A stretch of 64,000 bases of DNA, from the NCBI GenBank assembly GCA_040220415.1, contig JAVJUV010000162.1:1-64000 (forward strand), in the 5' to 3' direction. Below are positions 42,310 to 50,959 of this stretch, piece after piece (the first letter of the stretch is position 1; each line of letters opens with the position of its first letter). This DNA is from JAVJUV01 sp040220415. Its GTDB lineage: Bacteria; Pseudomonadota; Alphaproteobacteria; Rhodobacterales; Rhodobacteraceae. The translations under genes and the position numbers were made by a program. The notes under the pieces are model-generated. The model saw nothing but the letters and a program-made list of their open reading frames with translations, searched no databases and was not told the DNA's origin.

Positions 42310-42726
42310 ATGACCAAACGTATTATCAGCACTATCGCCCTGTTCGCCATGTCCGGCAGCGCCTTCGCCGCCGGCCACGCCATGGCCCCCATGGTCGAGG
42401 CAACGGACCAGGACGTCTCGAACGGCATCGTCAGCGCCGCCAAGATCGTCGCACCCGAAAACGGCTGGATGGTGGTGCACCGCACCGATGCGGAAATGAC
42501 GCCCGGCCCGGTCGTGGGATACGCGCCCCTGCGCGAGGGCGAGAACGCCGATGTCGCCGCCATCCTGCAGGAGCCGGTGGCGTCCGGCGAGATGCTGATG
42601 CTGATGGTCCATTCGGAGGCCGGCGGCGTCGCGACCGGCGTCTTCGAATACACCCTGGGCGCGGTCGAGGATGGACCGATCCGGGTAGAAGAGAAACTGG
42701 TGATGCAGACCATCACCGCAAAATAA
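42310..42726 (+). CDS. Exported DUF7282-like protein
   Basis: The 138-residue product has a signal peptide (TKRIISTIALFAMSGSAFAA) and one small domain: DQDVSNGIVSAAKIVAPENGWMVVHRTD, GPVVGYAPLREGENADV, MLMLMVHSEAGGVATGVFEY and EDGPIRVEEK. The P-x-x-G-W-x-V-x-H and G-x-F-E-Y pattern resembles the beta-sandwich DUF7282 family, an assignment made from memory. AGGAGGG lies upstream of the ATG. It precedes the sigma/anti-sigma pair and may be a target or partner of that system. Divergent from trkA. Function unknown. Confidence 0.7.
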   Translation: MTKRIISTIALFAMSGSAFAAGHAMAPMVEATDQDVSNGIVSAAKIVAPENGWMVVHRTDAEMTPGPVVGYAPLREGENADVAAILQEPVASGEMLMLMVHSEAGGVATGVFEYTLGAVEDGPIRVEEKLVMQTITAK

Positions 42727-42774
42727 CCCCCGATCCCGCGGGAGTTGTCAAATCCCGTTCCCGCGGGTTCCTGG

Positions 42775-42810
42775 CGCGCGGTTCATCTGTCACGAACCGC
42801 GCGTCTCTTT
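42775..42810 (+). terminator. Hairpin after the DUF7282-like gene
   Basis: CGCGCGGTTC (42775-42784) and GAACCGCGCG (42794-42803) form a perfect 10-bp stem with a nine-base loop, then TCTCTTT. A second inverted repeat, CCCGCGGGA/TCCCGCGGG, lies just upstream (42735-42743, 42759-42767). The first has terminator character; it separates the DUF7282-like gene from the sigma-factor gene. Confidence 0.6.
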
Positions 42811-42868
42811 GCCAAAGACGCCCGACCGGGCTAGGTTTCATGCAGCAGGGGGGCGCGGAGAGCCGCAG

Positions 42869-43411
42869 ATGTCGACGCCAGAGGAAATCGAGCGCCTGAT
42901 CTCGCGCGTCGCATTGGGCGAACGCTCGGCTTTCGCGTCGCTCTATGACAGGACGTCCGGCAAGCTCATGGGCGTCTGCCTTCGCATCCTGAAGGATCGC
43001 GCCGCCGCCGAGGAAGCGATGCAGGACACCTTCGTCAAGGTCTGGAAGAACGCCGACCGCTACGCCGCGAACGGCCTGTCGCCGATGACCTGGCTGATCA
43101 CCATCGCCCGCAACACCGCCATCGACCGGCTGAGAAAACGGCGGGACACCCGCGATATCGACGGGCTGAGCGATACCCTTCCCGCCGCCGGTCCCTCGCC
43201 CGAGGCCGCGGCCATCGCCGCCGGCGAAGCCCGGCGGATCATGGCCTGCATGGACGAGTTGCCGCCCGACCGGCGCGACGCGGTGCGCGGCTGTTACCTG
43301 GGCGGGCTCAGCTATGCCGACCTGGCGCAAAGCTTCGACGTGCCGCTGAACACCATGCGGACGTGGCTGCGCCGAAGCCTGATCGCACTCCGGGAGTGCA
43401 TGTCCCGATGA
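42869..43411 (+). CDS. ECF-type RNA polymerase sigma factor (SigK-like)
   Basis: The 180-residue protein has region 2 (FASLYDRTSGKLMGVCLRIL, EEAMQDTFVKVWKNADRY, SPMTWLITIARNTAIDRLRKRR: the core-binding and -10 recognition helices) and region 4 (LPPDRRDAVRGCYLGGLSYADLAQSFDVPLNTMRTWLRRSL, core LSYADLAQSFDVPLNTM, the HTH for -35 recognition). The linker is short, as in ECF factors. It overlaps the anti-sigma gene by ATGA. ATG 42869 follows GGAG at a loose spacing; the ATG at 42809 would add an unlikely extension. It probably responds to membrane or oxidative stress, inferred from its partner type. Confidence 0.92.
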   Translation: MSTPEEIERLISRVALGERSAFASLYDRTSGKLMGVCLRILKDRAAAEEAMQDTFVKVWKNADRYAANGLSPMTWLITIARNTAIDRLRKRRDTRDIDGLSDTLPAAGPSPEAAAIAAGEARRIMACMDELPPDRRDAVRGCYLGGLSYADLAQSFDVPLNTMRTWLRRSLIALRECMSR

Positions 43412-44100
43412 CCGACCGTGACGACATCGAAGACGGCATCGGGGACGACGGCGCCCTGGCGGCGGAATACGCGCTTGGCCTTCTCGAGGGCGACGACCTG
43501 CGCGCCGCCCACGCCCGGTCGCTGACCGATCCCGATTTTGCCCGCGAGGTGGCCTTCTGGCAGGAGCGCCTGGCCGCCTTCGCCGACGACGTCGAGGCCG
43601 TAGAGCCAAGCGCCGCCGCGAAAGCGGCCCTGATGGCGCGCCTTTTCGGGACGGATGCGCGCGCGCCGCGGCTTCGTCTCTGGCAGGGTCTGGCGGCGCT
43701 CGCCTCCGCGGCCGCTGTCGCCATTGCGGTCATCGCCTTCACCCCATCGGTTCAGACACCGCCCGCGCTTTTCGTCTCCGAACTGGCCTCGGACGACCAG
43801 ACGCTGCGCGTTCTGGCGGTGATCGACGCCACCGCGCACGCGGTCCGTCTGACCCGCACCGCCGGCGCCCCGGCACCGGGGCGGGCGCTGGAGTTGTGGG
43901 GCATTCCCGAGGACGGCACCGGACCGGTCTCGTTCGGCCTCATCCCGGCGACCGAAACCGCCGAGTTCACCGTGCCCGACGCGCTTCTGGGCAAGGCGGT
44001 CGGCCTGACGCTGGCGATCTCGGACGAACCCGAAGGCGGCTCGCCCACCGGGCAGCCGACAGGCGCCATTCTGGCAGCCGGTCCCGTTTCAAGGCTTTGA
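43408..44100 (+). CDS. RskA-like anti-sigma factor
   Basis: The 230-residue protein has a cytoplasmic N-terminal zinc-less anti-sigma domain (LAAEYALGLLEGDDLRAAHAR, DFAREVAFWQERLAAFAD), a single transmembrane helix (WQGLAALASAAAVAIAVIAF) and a periplasmic RskA domain (TLRVLAVIDATAHAVRLT, APGRALELWGIPEDGTGPVSFGLI, ISDEPEGGSPTGQPTGAIL). This is the anti-SigK/RskA layout, in which proteolysis releases the sigma factor. It is translationally coupled to the sigma gene by ATGA overlap. Confidence 0.92.
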   Translation: MTDRDDIEDGIGDDGALAAEYALGLLEGDDLRAAHARSLTDPDFAREVAFWQERLAAFADDVEAVEPSAAAKAALMARLFGTDARAPRLRLWQGLAALASAAAVAIAVIAFTPSVQTPPALFVSELASDDQTLRVLAVIDATAHAVRLTRTAGAPAPGRALELWGIPEDGTGPVSFGLIPATETAEFTVPDALLGKAVGLTLAISDEPEGGSPTGQPTGAILAAGPVSRL

Positions 44101-44155
44101 AGCCGCCGCGATACCGCGCTAGGCTGGCCCGGACAGGGACAGGAGACATCAGCGC

Positions 44156-44554
44156 ATGAAGATCATCAGGAACGCCAGCCAGCCATCCAAGGCGGGACCG
44201 GCCGCCTATTTCACCGGCCAGGTCCGCATGGACATGGATTTCAACACCGAGCCGCCGGCACGGGCGGGCGGCGTGACGGTCACCTTCGAGCCGGGTGCGC
44301 GCACCGCGTGGCACACACATCCCCTGGGCCAGACGCTGATCGTGACCGAAGGTCTTGGCTGGGCGCGGATCGAGGGCGAACCGAAAGAGGAAATCCGCCC
44401 CGGTGACATCGTCTGGTTTCCACCCGGCGTGCGCCACTGGCACGGCGCCACGGACACGACCGCAATGACCCATATCGCCATCGCCGAATCGATCGACGGC
44501 AAGCGCGTGGACTGGGCCGAACACGTGGCCGACGACGACTACCTGGGCGACTGA
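44156..44554 (+). CDS. Cupin-domain protein
   Basis: The 132-residue protein is a single cupin: motif 1 ARTAWHTHPLGQTLIVTEGLG with the two His ligands and a Glu, and motif 2 PGDIVWFPPGVRHWHGATD with the third His. Proteins of this type (quinol or carboxymuconolactone-decarboxylase-like cupins) often sit in stress or redox loci. It starts 55 bp after the anti-sigma gene on the same strand, so it may belong to the sigma operon. ACAGGAGAC precedes the ATG. Ligand and reaction unknown. Confidence 0.82.
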   Translation: MKIIRNASQPSKAGPAAYFTGQVRMDMDFNTEPPARAGGVTVTFEPGARTAWHTHPLGQTLIVTEGLGWARIEGEPKEEIRPGDIVWFPPGVRHWHGATDTTAMTHIAIAESIDGKRVDWAEHVADDDYLGD

Positions 44555-44565
44555 TCCCGCCCAGG

Positions 44566-44629
44566 GCGCTTCTTCTTTTCACAAATACTCATGCCCCGAG
44601 GCCGGCCAGAGGCGCGGCGCGGGGCATCC
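44566..44629. repeat. Dispersed intergenic repeat, copy 1
   Basis: GCGCTTCTTCTTTTC (44566-44580), two variable bases and AAATACTC (44583-44590) are identical to a stretch at 61935-61959. Here they are followed by a GC-rich inverted repeat ATGCCCCG/CGGGGCAT (44591-44598, 44620-44627). It lies between the convergent cupin and ntrX genes. Similar motifs recur in Rhodobacterales genomes as far as I recall. Confidence 0.6.
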
Positions 44630-44701
44630 TTGGTGCATTCCCTGTGATTAACGGCCACAGTGCCGGCGAAAACAGACGGTTATCCCGCGAAATTCATCCG
44701 A

Positions 44702-46120
44702 TCACGCGTCTTCCTCGGCCTCCTCCTCGGCCACGGTCGCCACGCGGGCGCCCGACCGCGACGAGGTCACGACGTTCAGCGACTTCAGCTTGCGGTGCAG
44801 CGCCGAGCGCTCCATGCCGACGAAGGTCGCCGTCCGGCTGATGTTGCCGCCGAAGCGGTTGATCTGGGTCAGCAGGTATTCGCGTTCGAACAATTCGCGC
44901 GCCTCGCGCAGGGGCAGCGTCGCCAGGCTGCCCGACAGAACCACCCGGCCCTCGCCATCCTCCTGGGGCTGGTTTTCGCTCGGGATTTCGACCGAGGTGA
45001 TGTCGCCCTTGTCGCCGCCCAGGATCAGCACGCGCTCGATGACGTTCTTCAACTGGCGCACGTTGCCTGGCCAGCTCATGGTTTGCAGCATCGCCACGGC
45101 ATCCTCGCTCAGTTGCCGCAACGGCAGGCCCTGCGACTTGTTGAAGGCGGCGATGAAATGCTCGGCCAGCTGCGGGATGTCCTCGCGCCGCTCGGCCAGC
45201 GAGGGCACGTCGATCGGCACCACGTTCAGCCGGTGAAACAGCTCCTGCCGGAACGTCCCAGCATCGACTTCGGCTTCCAGGTTCCGCGTCGTCGACGAAA
45301 TCACCCGCAGATCGACGCGCACCTTGTCGCCGCCGCCCACGCGCTGGAACTGCTGCTCGGTCAGAACCCGCAGGATCTTGGACTGGGTGCCCGCCGGCAT
45401 GTCGGCCACTTCGTCGAAGTAGATGATCCCGCCGTGCGCCTGCTCCAGCAGGCCGGGTTCGATTCCGCGTCCGCCCGATTCCCGCCCGAACAGGACCTCT
45501 TCCATCCGGTCGGATTCGATCGAGGCCGAGCTTACCGTGACGAAGGGACCGACGGCACGATCTGAATGGGCGTGGATATAGCGCGCCGCGATCTCCTTGC
45601 CCGATCCCGCCGGACCGGTCAGCATCACCCGCCCGTTCGACTTGGTAACCTTGTCGAGTTGCGATTTCAGGGTCCGGTAGGCGGGCGAATTGCCGACCAT
45701 GTCCGTGGTCGTGACGTCCTTGCGACGCAGCTCGCTGTTCTCGCGCCGCAGCCGCGACGTCTCCATCGCCCGCGTGATGACCACCATCAGCTGGTCGATG
45801 TTGAAGGGTTTCTCGATGAAGTCGTAGGCGCCCTGCTTGATCGCGGCGACGGCGATCTCGATGTTGCCGTGCCCCGAAATGATGATCACCGGCACATCGG
45901 GATTGTCGCGCTTCACGGACTTCAGGATGTCGATCCCGTCCATGTTGGAATCCTTGAGCCAGATATCCAGGATCATCAGCGCCGGCGGCTCCTTGTTCAT
46001 CTCGGCCATCGCGTCGTCCGAGTTTCCCGCCAGCCTGGTCGTGAACCCTTCGTCCTCAAGAATATCCGAAATCAACTCCCGGATATCGCGCTCGTCGTCG
46101 ACTATCAGAATATCGCCCAT
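44702..46120 (-). CDS. ntrX: Nitrogen-regulation response regulator NtrX
   Basis: The 472-residue protein has a receiver domain (ILIVDDERDIRELISDILEDEG; phospho-acceptor Asp in MILDIWLKDS; conserved KPF), an AAA+ domain (Walker A TGPAGSGKE, Walker B IIYFDEVADMP) and a C-terminal Fis-type HTH (GGNISRTATFVGMERSALHRKLKSL, core ATFVGMERSALHRKL). The sigma-54-contacting GAFTGA loop is absent: the segment reads FGRESGGRGIEPGLLEQ. NtrX with NtrY controls nitrogen, redox and cell-envelope genes in alphaproteobacteria. ATG 46120 has GAGGAG upstream; the TTG before it is less likely. 15 bp after ntrY. Confidence 0.95.
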   Translation of the reverse strand: MGDILIVDDERDIRELISDILEDEGFTTRLAGNSDDAMAEMNKEPPALMILDIWLKDSNMDGIDILKSVKRDNPDVPVIIISGHGNIEIAVAAIKQGAYDFIEKPFNIDQLMVVITRAMETSRLRRENSELRRKDVTTTDMVGNSPAYRTLKSQLDKVTKSNGRVMLTGPAGSGKEIAARYIHAHSDRAVGPFVTVSSASIESDRMEEVLFGRESGGRGIEPGLLEQAHGGIIYFDEVADMPAGTQSKILRVLTEQQFQRVGGGDKVRVDLRVISSTTRNLEAEVDAGTFRQELFHRLNVVPIDVPSLAERREDIPQLAEHFIAAFNKSQGLPLRQLSEDAVAMLQTMSWPGNVRQLKNVIERVLILGGDKGDITSVEIPSENQPQEDGEGRVVLSGSLATLPLREARELFEREYLLTQINRFGGNISRTATFVGMERSALHRKLKSLNVVTSSRSGARVATVAEEEAEEDA

Positions 46121-46135
46121 CAATCGCTCTCCTCT

Positions 46136-48397
46136 TTATTCCGCGACCTGCAGATCAGGTGCTTTTTCGCTCTCTGCCTCGATCGGCAGGGTTATCTCTG
46201 CCCGCGCGCCGATCTGGCCCGACCCGTCCAGCGGCTCGGCGTCCGTCAGGACCAGCGTGCCGCCATGTTCCTCGATGATCTTCTTCACGATCGGCAGCCC
46301 CAGCCCCGTGCCCTTCTCGCGCGTCGTCACATAGGGCTCGAAGAGCCGCGAGCGGTCCTCGGGCAATCCGATTCCATTGTCCGAGATCGCGATGAAGGCT
46401 TCGTCACCGGCGGTGCGCATCTCGACCAGCACATGGGGGGCGTGGCCTTCGGGGACTGCGCCTTTCTCGTAAAGGCTCTCGATCGCCTCGCCCGCGTTCT
46501 TGATCAGGTTCGTCAGCGCCTGCCCGATCATCGTCTGATCCAGGTCGGCCGGCACCGGACCGTCGGGCAGCCGGGATTCAAGCGTCAGGGTCTCGGCCGC
46601 GGCCTCCTGCAGCGTCACCGCGTCGCGCACGATCTGGGCCAGGTCCTGACGCGACCGTTCCGGCTCGGGCATGCGGGCGAATTTCGAGAACTCGTCGACG
46701 ATCCGGCGCAAATCCTCGGTCTGACGGACGATCACGTCGGTCATCCGGTCCAGCGCTTCGGCCTCGTCGCCCACCATCGGGCGGAACTTGCGCTTGATCC
46801 GGCCCGCGGACAGCTGGATCGGCGTCAGAGGATTCTTGATCTCGTGCGCGATGCGGCGCGCGACGTCGCCCCAGGCGGCCATGCGCTGCGCGGTCACGAG
46901 GTCGGTCACGTCGTCGAACGCGATGACGAAGCCCTCGGCCTCGCCTTCGGAACTGCGGCGCGTGGCGATCCGGACCAGAAGGGTCTCTGCCACGCCCTTG
47001 CGCGACACGCGCACCTCTTCCTGTTCGACCTCCTTGCCGCTGGACAGAAGCCTCTCCAGCACCGGGCCGAACTCGGGCACACCGACCTGCAGGGGCACAG
47101 CCGTTTCGCTGTCTTCCTGCATCGAGAGTATCCGTTCGGCGGACCTGTTCACGAAAGTGATGTTGCCCTGCGCGTCCAGCCCGATCACGCCCGCCGTCAC
47201 CGACGACAGGACGCTGTCGAACAGCCGCCGCCGGCGTTCGATCTGGCGGTTCGTCGACAGAAGCGCCTCGCGCTGGCCCTTCAGCTGCCGCGTCATCTGG
47301 TTGAAGAGCCGGCCCAGCATCGCGATCTCGTCGTCGCCGGGCTCTTCCGGCACCTGCACGTCCAGATCGCCCGCGCCGACGCGCTGCGCCGCGCCCGCCA
47401 GCCTGCCCACGGGCCGCGACAGGCGTTCCGCGAACCACAGGCCAAGCCATATGGCGGCAAGGATCAGGATCACGGCGAAACCTAGGTAAAGAAGGCCGAA
47501 CTCGAAGACGATCCGGCCACGTTCGGCCTCGAGCTGGTTGTAGAGAGCCGCCGTCTGCGCGGCATCGTCCAGAAGGCCCAGGATCCGCCCGTCGACGACG
47601 CGGCTGACGTAGAGAAACCGGTCGGGAAACGCCTCGAGCCGGACCAGCGCGCGGAATTCGTCGACATTCAGGTCTTCGACGATGACCGTCTCGCCCTCGC
47701 TGGCGCGGCTCAGCACGTCGGCGTCCGGCTCTTCGAAATAGAAGAGATACGAGCGCTCGCCGCGTGCCCGGATCTCGCCGGTGCCGTCGATGATGAATGC
47801 CTCGCGCAGACCCCGCTGCACCAGCGCCTGCCCCTGCCCCAGCAACTGGCGCAACTCGCCGTCCGAGACGAACACCGAACGGTCACGCGCGGCGTTGAGA
47901 TAATCGGCCAGCGCCAGCGTGTCCTCGCGCAGGTCGCGGCGCTGATCTTCCTGGTAGGCTTCCGCCGCCGACAGCGACGCGCCGACCACGCTTCGCACGC
48001 GGTCCGAGAACCAGCCTTCCAGACCCACGTTCACGGTCAGGCCGGCGAATATGGCCACGGTGACGGTCGGGATCAGCGCGATCAGGGCGAAGACACCGGT
48101 CAGGCGCAGGTGCAGGCGGGAACCCGCCGACTTGGCCCGCCTGGCCGCGATCATCGAGGCGATCCGCGACAGGACCAGCGCCGCGACGACCAGCACGTAG
48201 ACGAGATCGGCCAGGAGAACGAGTCGCAGCGAGAAGGTCGAGGACGTGCGATCAATCGGGCCGAGAACAAGGAACGTCATAAGCGCCAGCACCGGCCCCA
48301 GGATGACAAGTCCCAGGGTAGCGGCATTCTGGTACCGCTTCATCCGCCTGAGGCGGTTCAGTTTTTCCCAGCTAAGTGCCCTCGCGCGCCCCGCCAA
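46136..48397 (-). CDS. ntrY: Nitrogen-regulation sensor histidine kinase NtrY
   Basis: The 753-residue membrane kinase has N-terminal helices (LGLVILGPVLALMTFLVLG; VLLADLVYVLVVAALVL; LTGVFALIALIPTVTVAIFAGL), a periplasmic loop and another helix (LLYLGFAVILILAAIWLGLW). It continues with HAMP (LSRPVGRLAGAAQRVGAGDLD), PAS (LFDSVLSSVTAGVIGLD), DHp (RRIAHEIKNPLTPIQLSAGR with phospho-His) and the HATPase domain (NLIKNAGEA, DNGIGLP, GTGLGLPI). Start: TTG 48397 with GGAGG seven bases upstream; the next ATG (48343) lies within the N-terminal region. Partner of NtrX. Confidence 0.93.
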   Translation of the reverse strand: MAGRARALSWEKLNRLRRMKRYQNAATLGLVILGPVLALMTFLVLGPIDRTSSTFSLRLVLLADLVYVLVVAALVLSRIASMIAARRAKSAGSRLHLRLTGVFALIALIPTVTVAIFAGLTVNVGLEGWFSDRVRSVVGASLSAAEAYQEDQRRDLREDTLALADYLNAARDRSVFVSDGELRQLLGQGQALVQRGLREAFIIDGTGEIRARGERSYLFYFEEPDADVLSRASEGETVIVEDLNVDEFRALVRLEAFPDRFLYVSRVVDGRILGLLDDAAQTAALYNQLEAERGRIVFEFGLLYLGFAVILILAAIWLGLWFAERLSRPVGRLAGAAQRVGAGDLDVQVPEEPGDDEIAMLGRLFNQMTRQLKGQREALLSTNRQIERRRRLFDSVLSSVTAGVIGLDAQGNITFVNRSAERILSMQEDSETAVPLQVGVPEFGPVLERLLSSGKEVEQEEVRVSRKGVAETLLVRIATRRSSEGEAEGFVIAFDDVTDLVTAQRMAAWGDVARRIAHEIKNPLTPIQLSAGRIKRKFRPMVGDEAEALDRMTDVIVRQTEDLRRIVDEFSKFARMPEPERSRQDLAQIVRDAVTLQEAAAETLTLESRLPDGPVPADLDQTMIGQALTNLIKNAGEAIESLYEKGAVPEGHAPHVLVEMRTAGDEAFIAISDNGIGLPEDRSRLFEPYVTTREKGTGLGLPIVKKIIEEHGGTLVLTDAEPLDGSGQIGARAEITLPIEAESEKAPDLQVAE

Positions 48398-48496
48398 AAG
48401 GGTGCCTCCGAATGATGTGCCGCGCAACGCGGCGACCGCCCCATATGGTGGCTTTAGTTATCCACAGTCGCGGATGCGCCACTCTATGTTGCGCTT

Positions 48497-49864
48497 TTAC
48501 ATCAATTTGCGGCGCCGTGTCACGCGGATATCGAGATCCGTGATCTTCTTTCGAAGCGTATTCCGGTTGATGCCCAGAAGATCGGCACATTTGGCCTGGT
48601 TACCACCGGTAGCGTCCAAAGCTATTTCAATCAAAGGCATCTCCACCTCGCGCAGAATGCGCTGGTAGAGACCCGGGGGCGGCAACTGGCCTCCGTGCAG
48701 GTCAAAATACCGTCGAAGGTGCTTGGCGATCGAGGCCGACAGCTTGTCGCTGTCGCTGCCGCCGGTCAGCGGTTCGATCGCGGGCTGGTTCCCAAGAACC
48801 ATTTCGACTTCCGAACGCGAGATTCGCTCTTCGCCCCCGGTCAGTGCCAGACGGCGGACCGTGTTCTCCAGCTGACGCACGTTGCCCGGCCAGGAATAGG
48901 CGCGGATCAGTTCCATCGCGTCCTTGTCGAACTCGCGCACCGGCAGCCCGTCGCGTTCGGCGCGGGCCAGGAAATGGTCGGTCAGAAGCTGGATGTCCTC
49001 GACCCGCTCGCGCAGGCTGGGCACGTTCAGCGCCACGCCGCCCAGACGATAGTACAGATCCTGCCGGAACAGCCCCTTGTCCAGCCGTTCCGCCAGGTCG
49101 GCCTGGCTGGTGGCCATCACGCGCGGACCGGAATCGCCGAAGCTGTCCAGCATCCGAACGATCCGGGCCTGCGCCTCTTCCGACAGGTCCGCCACCTCGT
49201 CGAACAGAAGCGTGCCGTTGCGCGCCCGGCTTATCAGCGTCGCCGGCCCCTCCATCGTCGCCAGATCCGACCCGGTCGCGACGACGAAGGGAAGCGTGCG
49301 GCGGTCGGACAGATCGTGGATCGCCCGCGCGATCAGCGACTTGCCGGTGCCGCTTTCGCCGGTGATCAGGACCGGCAGATCGGCGTTCATCACGCGCGCC
49401 ACCAGCCGGTAAAGCGCCTGCATCGCCGGCGTCCGGCCGACCAGGGGCAGATCCTCGGTGCCGTCGCCGCCCAACTCGGCGCGGGGCTGCGGCGCGCGCC
49501 GCTTGACTTCCAGCGCCCGGTTGGCGCGCTTCATCAGGTCCGGCAGGTCGAATGGCTTGGGCAGATAGTCGTAGGCGTCCGCCTCGTTCGCCTGGATCGC
49601 GGTCATGATCGTGTTCTGCGCCGAGATGACGATCACCGGCAGGCCCGGGCGCAGCTCGTTGATCCTCGGCAACTGCTCCAGCCCGTTTCCGTCGGGCATC
49701 ATCACGTCCGAGATCACCAGGTCGCCCTTGCCTTCCTCGACCCAGCGCATCAGCGTCACCAGCGAGGACGTCGCGTGCACCTTGCACCCCGCCCGCGTCA
49801 GCGCCTGCGTCAGCACGGTCCGGATCGTGCGGTCGTCGTCTGCCACCAGGATGGTGCCGTCCAT
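48497..49864 (-). CDS. ntrC: Nitrogen-regulation response regulator NtrC, Rhodobacter type
   Basis: The 455-residue protein has a receiver (ILVADDDRTIRTVLTQAL; phosphorylated Asp in VISDVMMPD), an ATPase domain (Walker A TGESGTGKSLIA, Walker B TLLFDEVADL, R-finger region) and a C-terminal Fis HTH (GGNQAKCADLLGINRNTLRKKITDL, core KCADLLGINRNTLRKK). The stretch that should hold GAFTGA is shortened (GSDLATMEGPATLISRARNGTLLF). In Rhodobacter capsulatus such an NtrC works with sigma-70 polymerase. Its likely targets include amtB and glutamine-synthetase genes. 3 bp after ntrB. Confidence 0.95.
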   Translation of the reverse strand: MDGTILVADDDRTIRTVLTQALTRAGCKVHATSSLVTLMRWVEEGKGDLVISDVMMPDGNGLEQLPRINELRPGLPVIVISAQNTIMTAIQANEADAYDYLPKPFDLPDLMKRANRALEVKRRAPQPRAELGGDGTEDLPLVGRTPAMQALYRLVARVMNADLPVLITGESGTGKSLIARAIHDLSDRRTLPFVVATGSDLATMEGPATLISRARNGTLLFDEVADLSEEAQARIVRMLDSFGDSGPRVMATSQADLAERLDKGLFRQDLYYRLGGVALNVPSLRERVEDIQLLTDHFLARAERDGLPVREFDKDAMELIRAYSWPGNVRQLENTVRRLALTGGEERISRSEVEMVLGNQPAIEPLTGGSDSDKLSASIAKHLRRYFDLHGGQLPPPGLYQRILREVEMPLIEIALDATGGNQAKCADLLGINRNTLRKKITDLDIRVTRRRKLM

Positions 49865-49867
49865 GTC

Positions 49868-50959
49868 CTATCCCTCTTTGTGTTCTGCCTCGTCGGCGCT
49901 TTCGCGCGGCGCGACGGGAAGCGATATCCGAAAGACCGTTCGGCCGGGAACGCTGTCGACGCTGACCCAGCCGTCGTGGTCCGAAATGATTTTCGAGACC
50001 AGCGCCAGACCAAGGCCCGTGCCGTTCTCGCGGCCCGAGACGAAGGGCTCGAAGGCCTCGGTCGCGATTTCGGGCGGCAGGCCCGGACCGTCGTCGATGA
50101 TCTCGACCTGCAAGGGCAACGCGGCGGTGCCGTCCTTGCGGCGCAGCCGCAGCGCCATGTCGTAGAAGGTGCGGATCGTGATCCGCCCCGGCTCGCCGCC
50201 CGCGGCCTCGGCCGCATTCTTCAAGAGGTTCAGAAAGACCTGGACCATCTGGTCGCTGTCGACCCAGGTCGCGGGCAGCGACGGGTCGTAGTCCTCGACG
50301 ATGGTCATATGCGCGGCAAAGCCGACGGCCGCGGACTTGCGCGCCCGATCAAGAAGGTCGTGCAGGTTGACCGCCTTCTTCTGCGGGGGGCGCAGGTTGC
50401 CGAACTGCTCGACCTGCTCGAGCAGCTTCACGATCCGCCGGGTCTCCGAAACGATCAGGTCCGTCAGCTCCAGGTCGTCGTTCGAGAGGTTCATGCTGAG
50501 AAGCTGTGCGGCACCCGCGATCCCCGCCAGCGGGTTCTTGATCTCGTGGGCCAGCATTTCGGCCATGCCGATGGCGGACCGCGCCGCAGACTTGACCGAC
50601 ATCGACCGGCCCAGCCGGTCGGCGATCATGCGTGGCTCCATCAGAACCAGCACGAAACCGGGCATTCCGGTCATCGGCGACATCTGGATGTTGCAATTGA
50701 CCGGCGCGGCCTGGCCGGTGCCCACGTCGACGTTGTTCATGAAAAGCGAGGACTGGTCGATCCGCACCCGCTTGAACTGGTCGTCCAGCGGCGCGTCGAT
50801 CGCCAGTATGTCGAATACGGGCGAACCCCGGACAGACCGGGCCGAGGCGTTCAGAAAGCTTTCCGCCGTCGGGTTCACCTCGGCGATGATGTCGCCCGGA
50901 TCCAGCAGGAAGGCCGGAATCGGCAGGGATTGCCAGAGGTTCTCCTGAAAGACGTTCAT
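49868..50959 (-). CDS. ntrB: Nitrogen-regulation sensor histidine kinase NtrB
   Basis: A cytosolic 363-residue kinase/phosphatase that phosphorylates NtrC under nitrogen limitation, under PII control. It has an N-terminal PAS domain (LWQSLPIPAFLLDPGDIIAEVNPTAESFL, core PAFLLDPGDIIAEVNPTA), the H-box LAHEIKNPLAGIAGAAQLL and the ATPase subdomain (NLLKNAAEAAGG, DDGPGLPPE, GTGLGLALV). No membrane segment is present. ATG 50959 overlaps the dusB stop (ATGA), the usual dusB-ntrB coupling. Confidence 0.96.
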   Translation of the reverse strand: MNVFQENLWQSLPIPAFLLDPGDIIAEVNPTAESFLNASARSVRGSPVFDILAIDAPLDDQFKRVRIDQSSLFMNNVDVGTGQAAPVNCNIQMSPMTGMPGFVLVLMEPRMIADRLGRSMSVKSAARSAIGMAEMLAHEIKNPLAGIAGAAQLLSMNLSNDDLELTDLIVSETRRIVKLLEQVEQFGNLRPPQKKAVNLHDLLDRARKSAAVGFAAHMTIVEDYDPSLPATWVDSDQMVQVFLNLLKNAAEAAGGEPGRITIRTFYDMALRLRRKDGTAALPLQVEIIDDGPGLPPEIATEAFEPFVSGRENGTGLGLALVSKIISDHDGWVSVDSVPGRTVFRISLPVAPRESADEAEHKEG

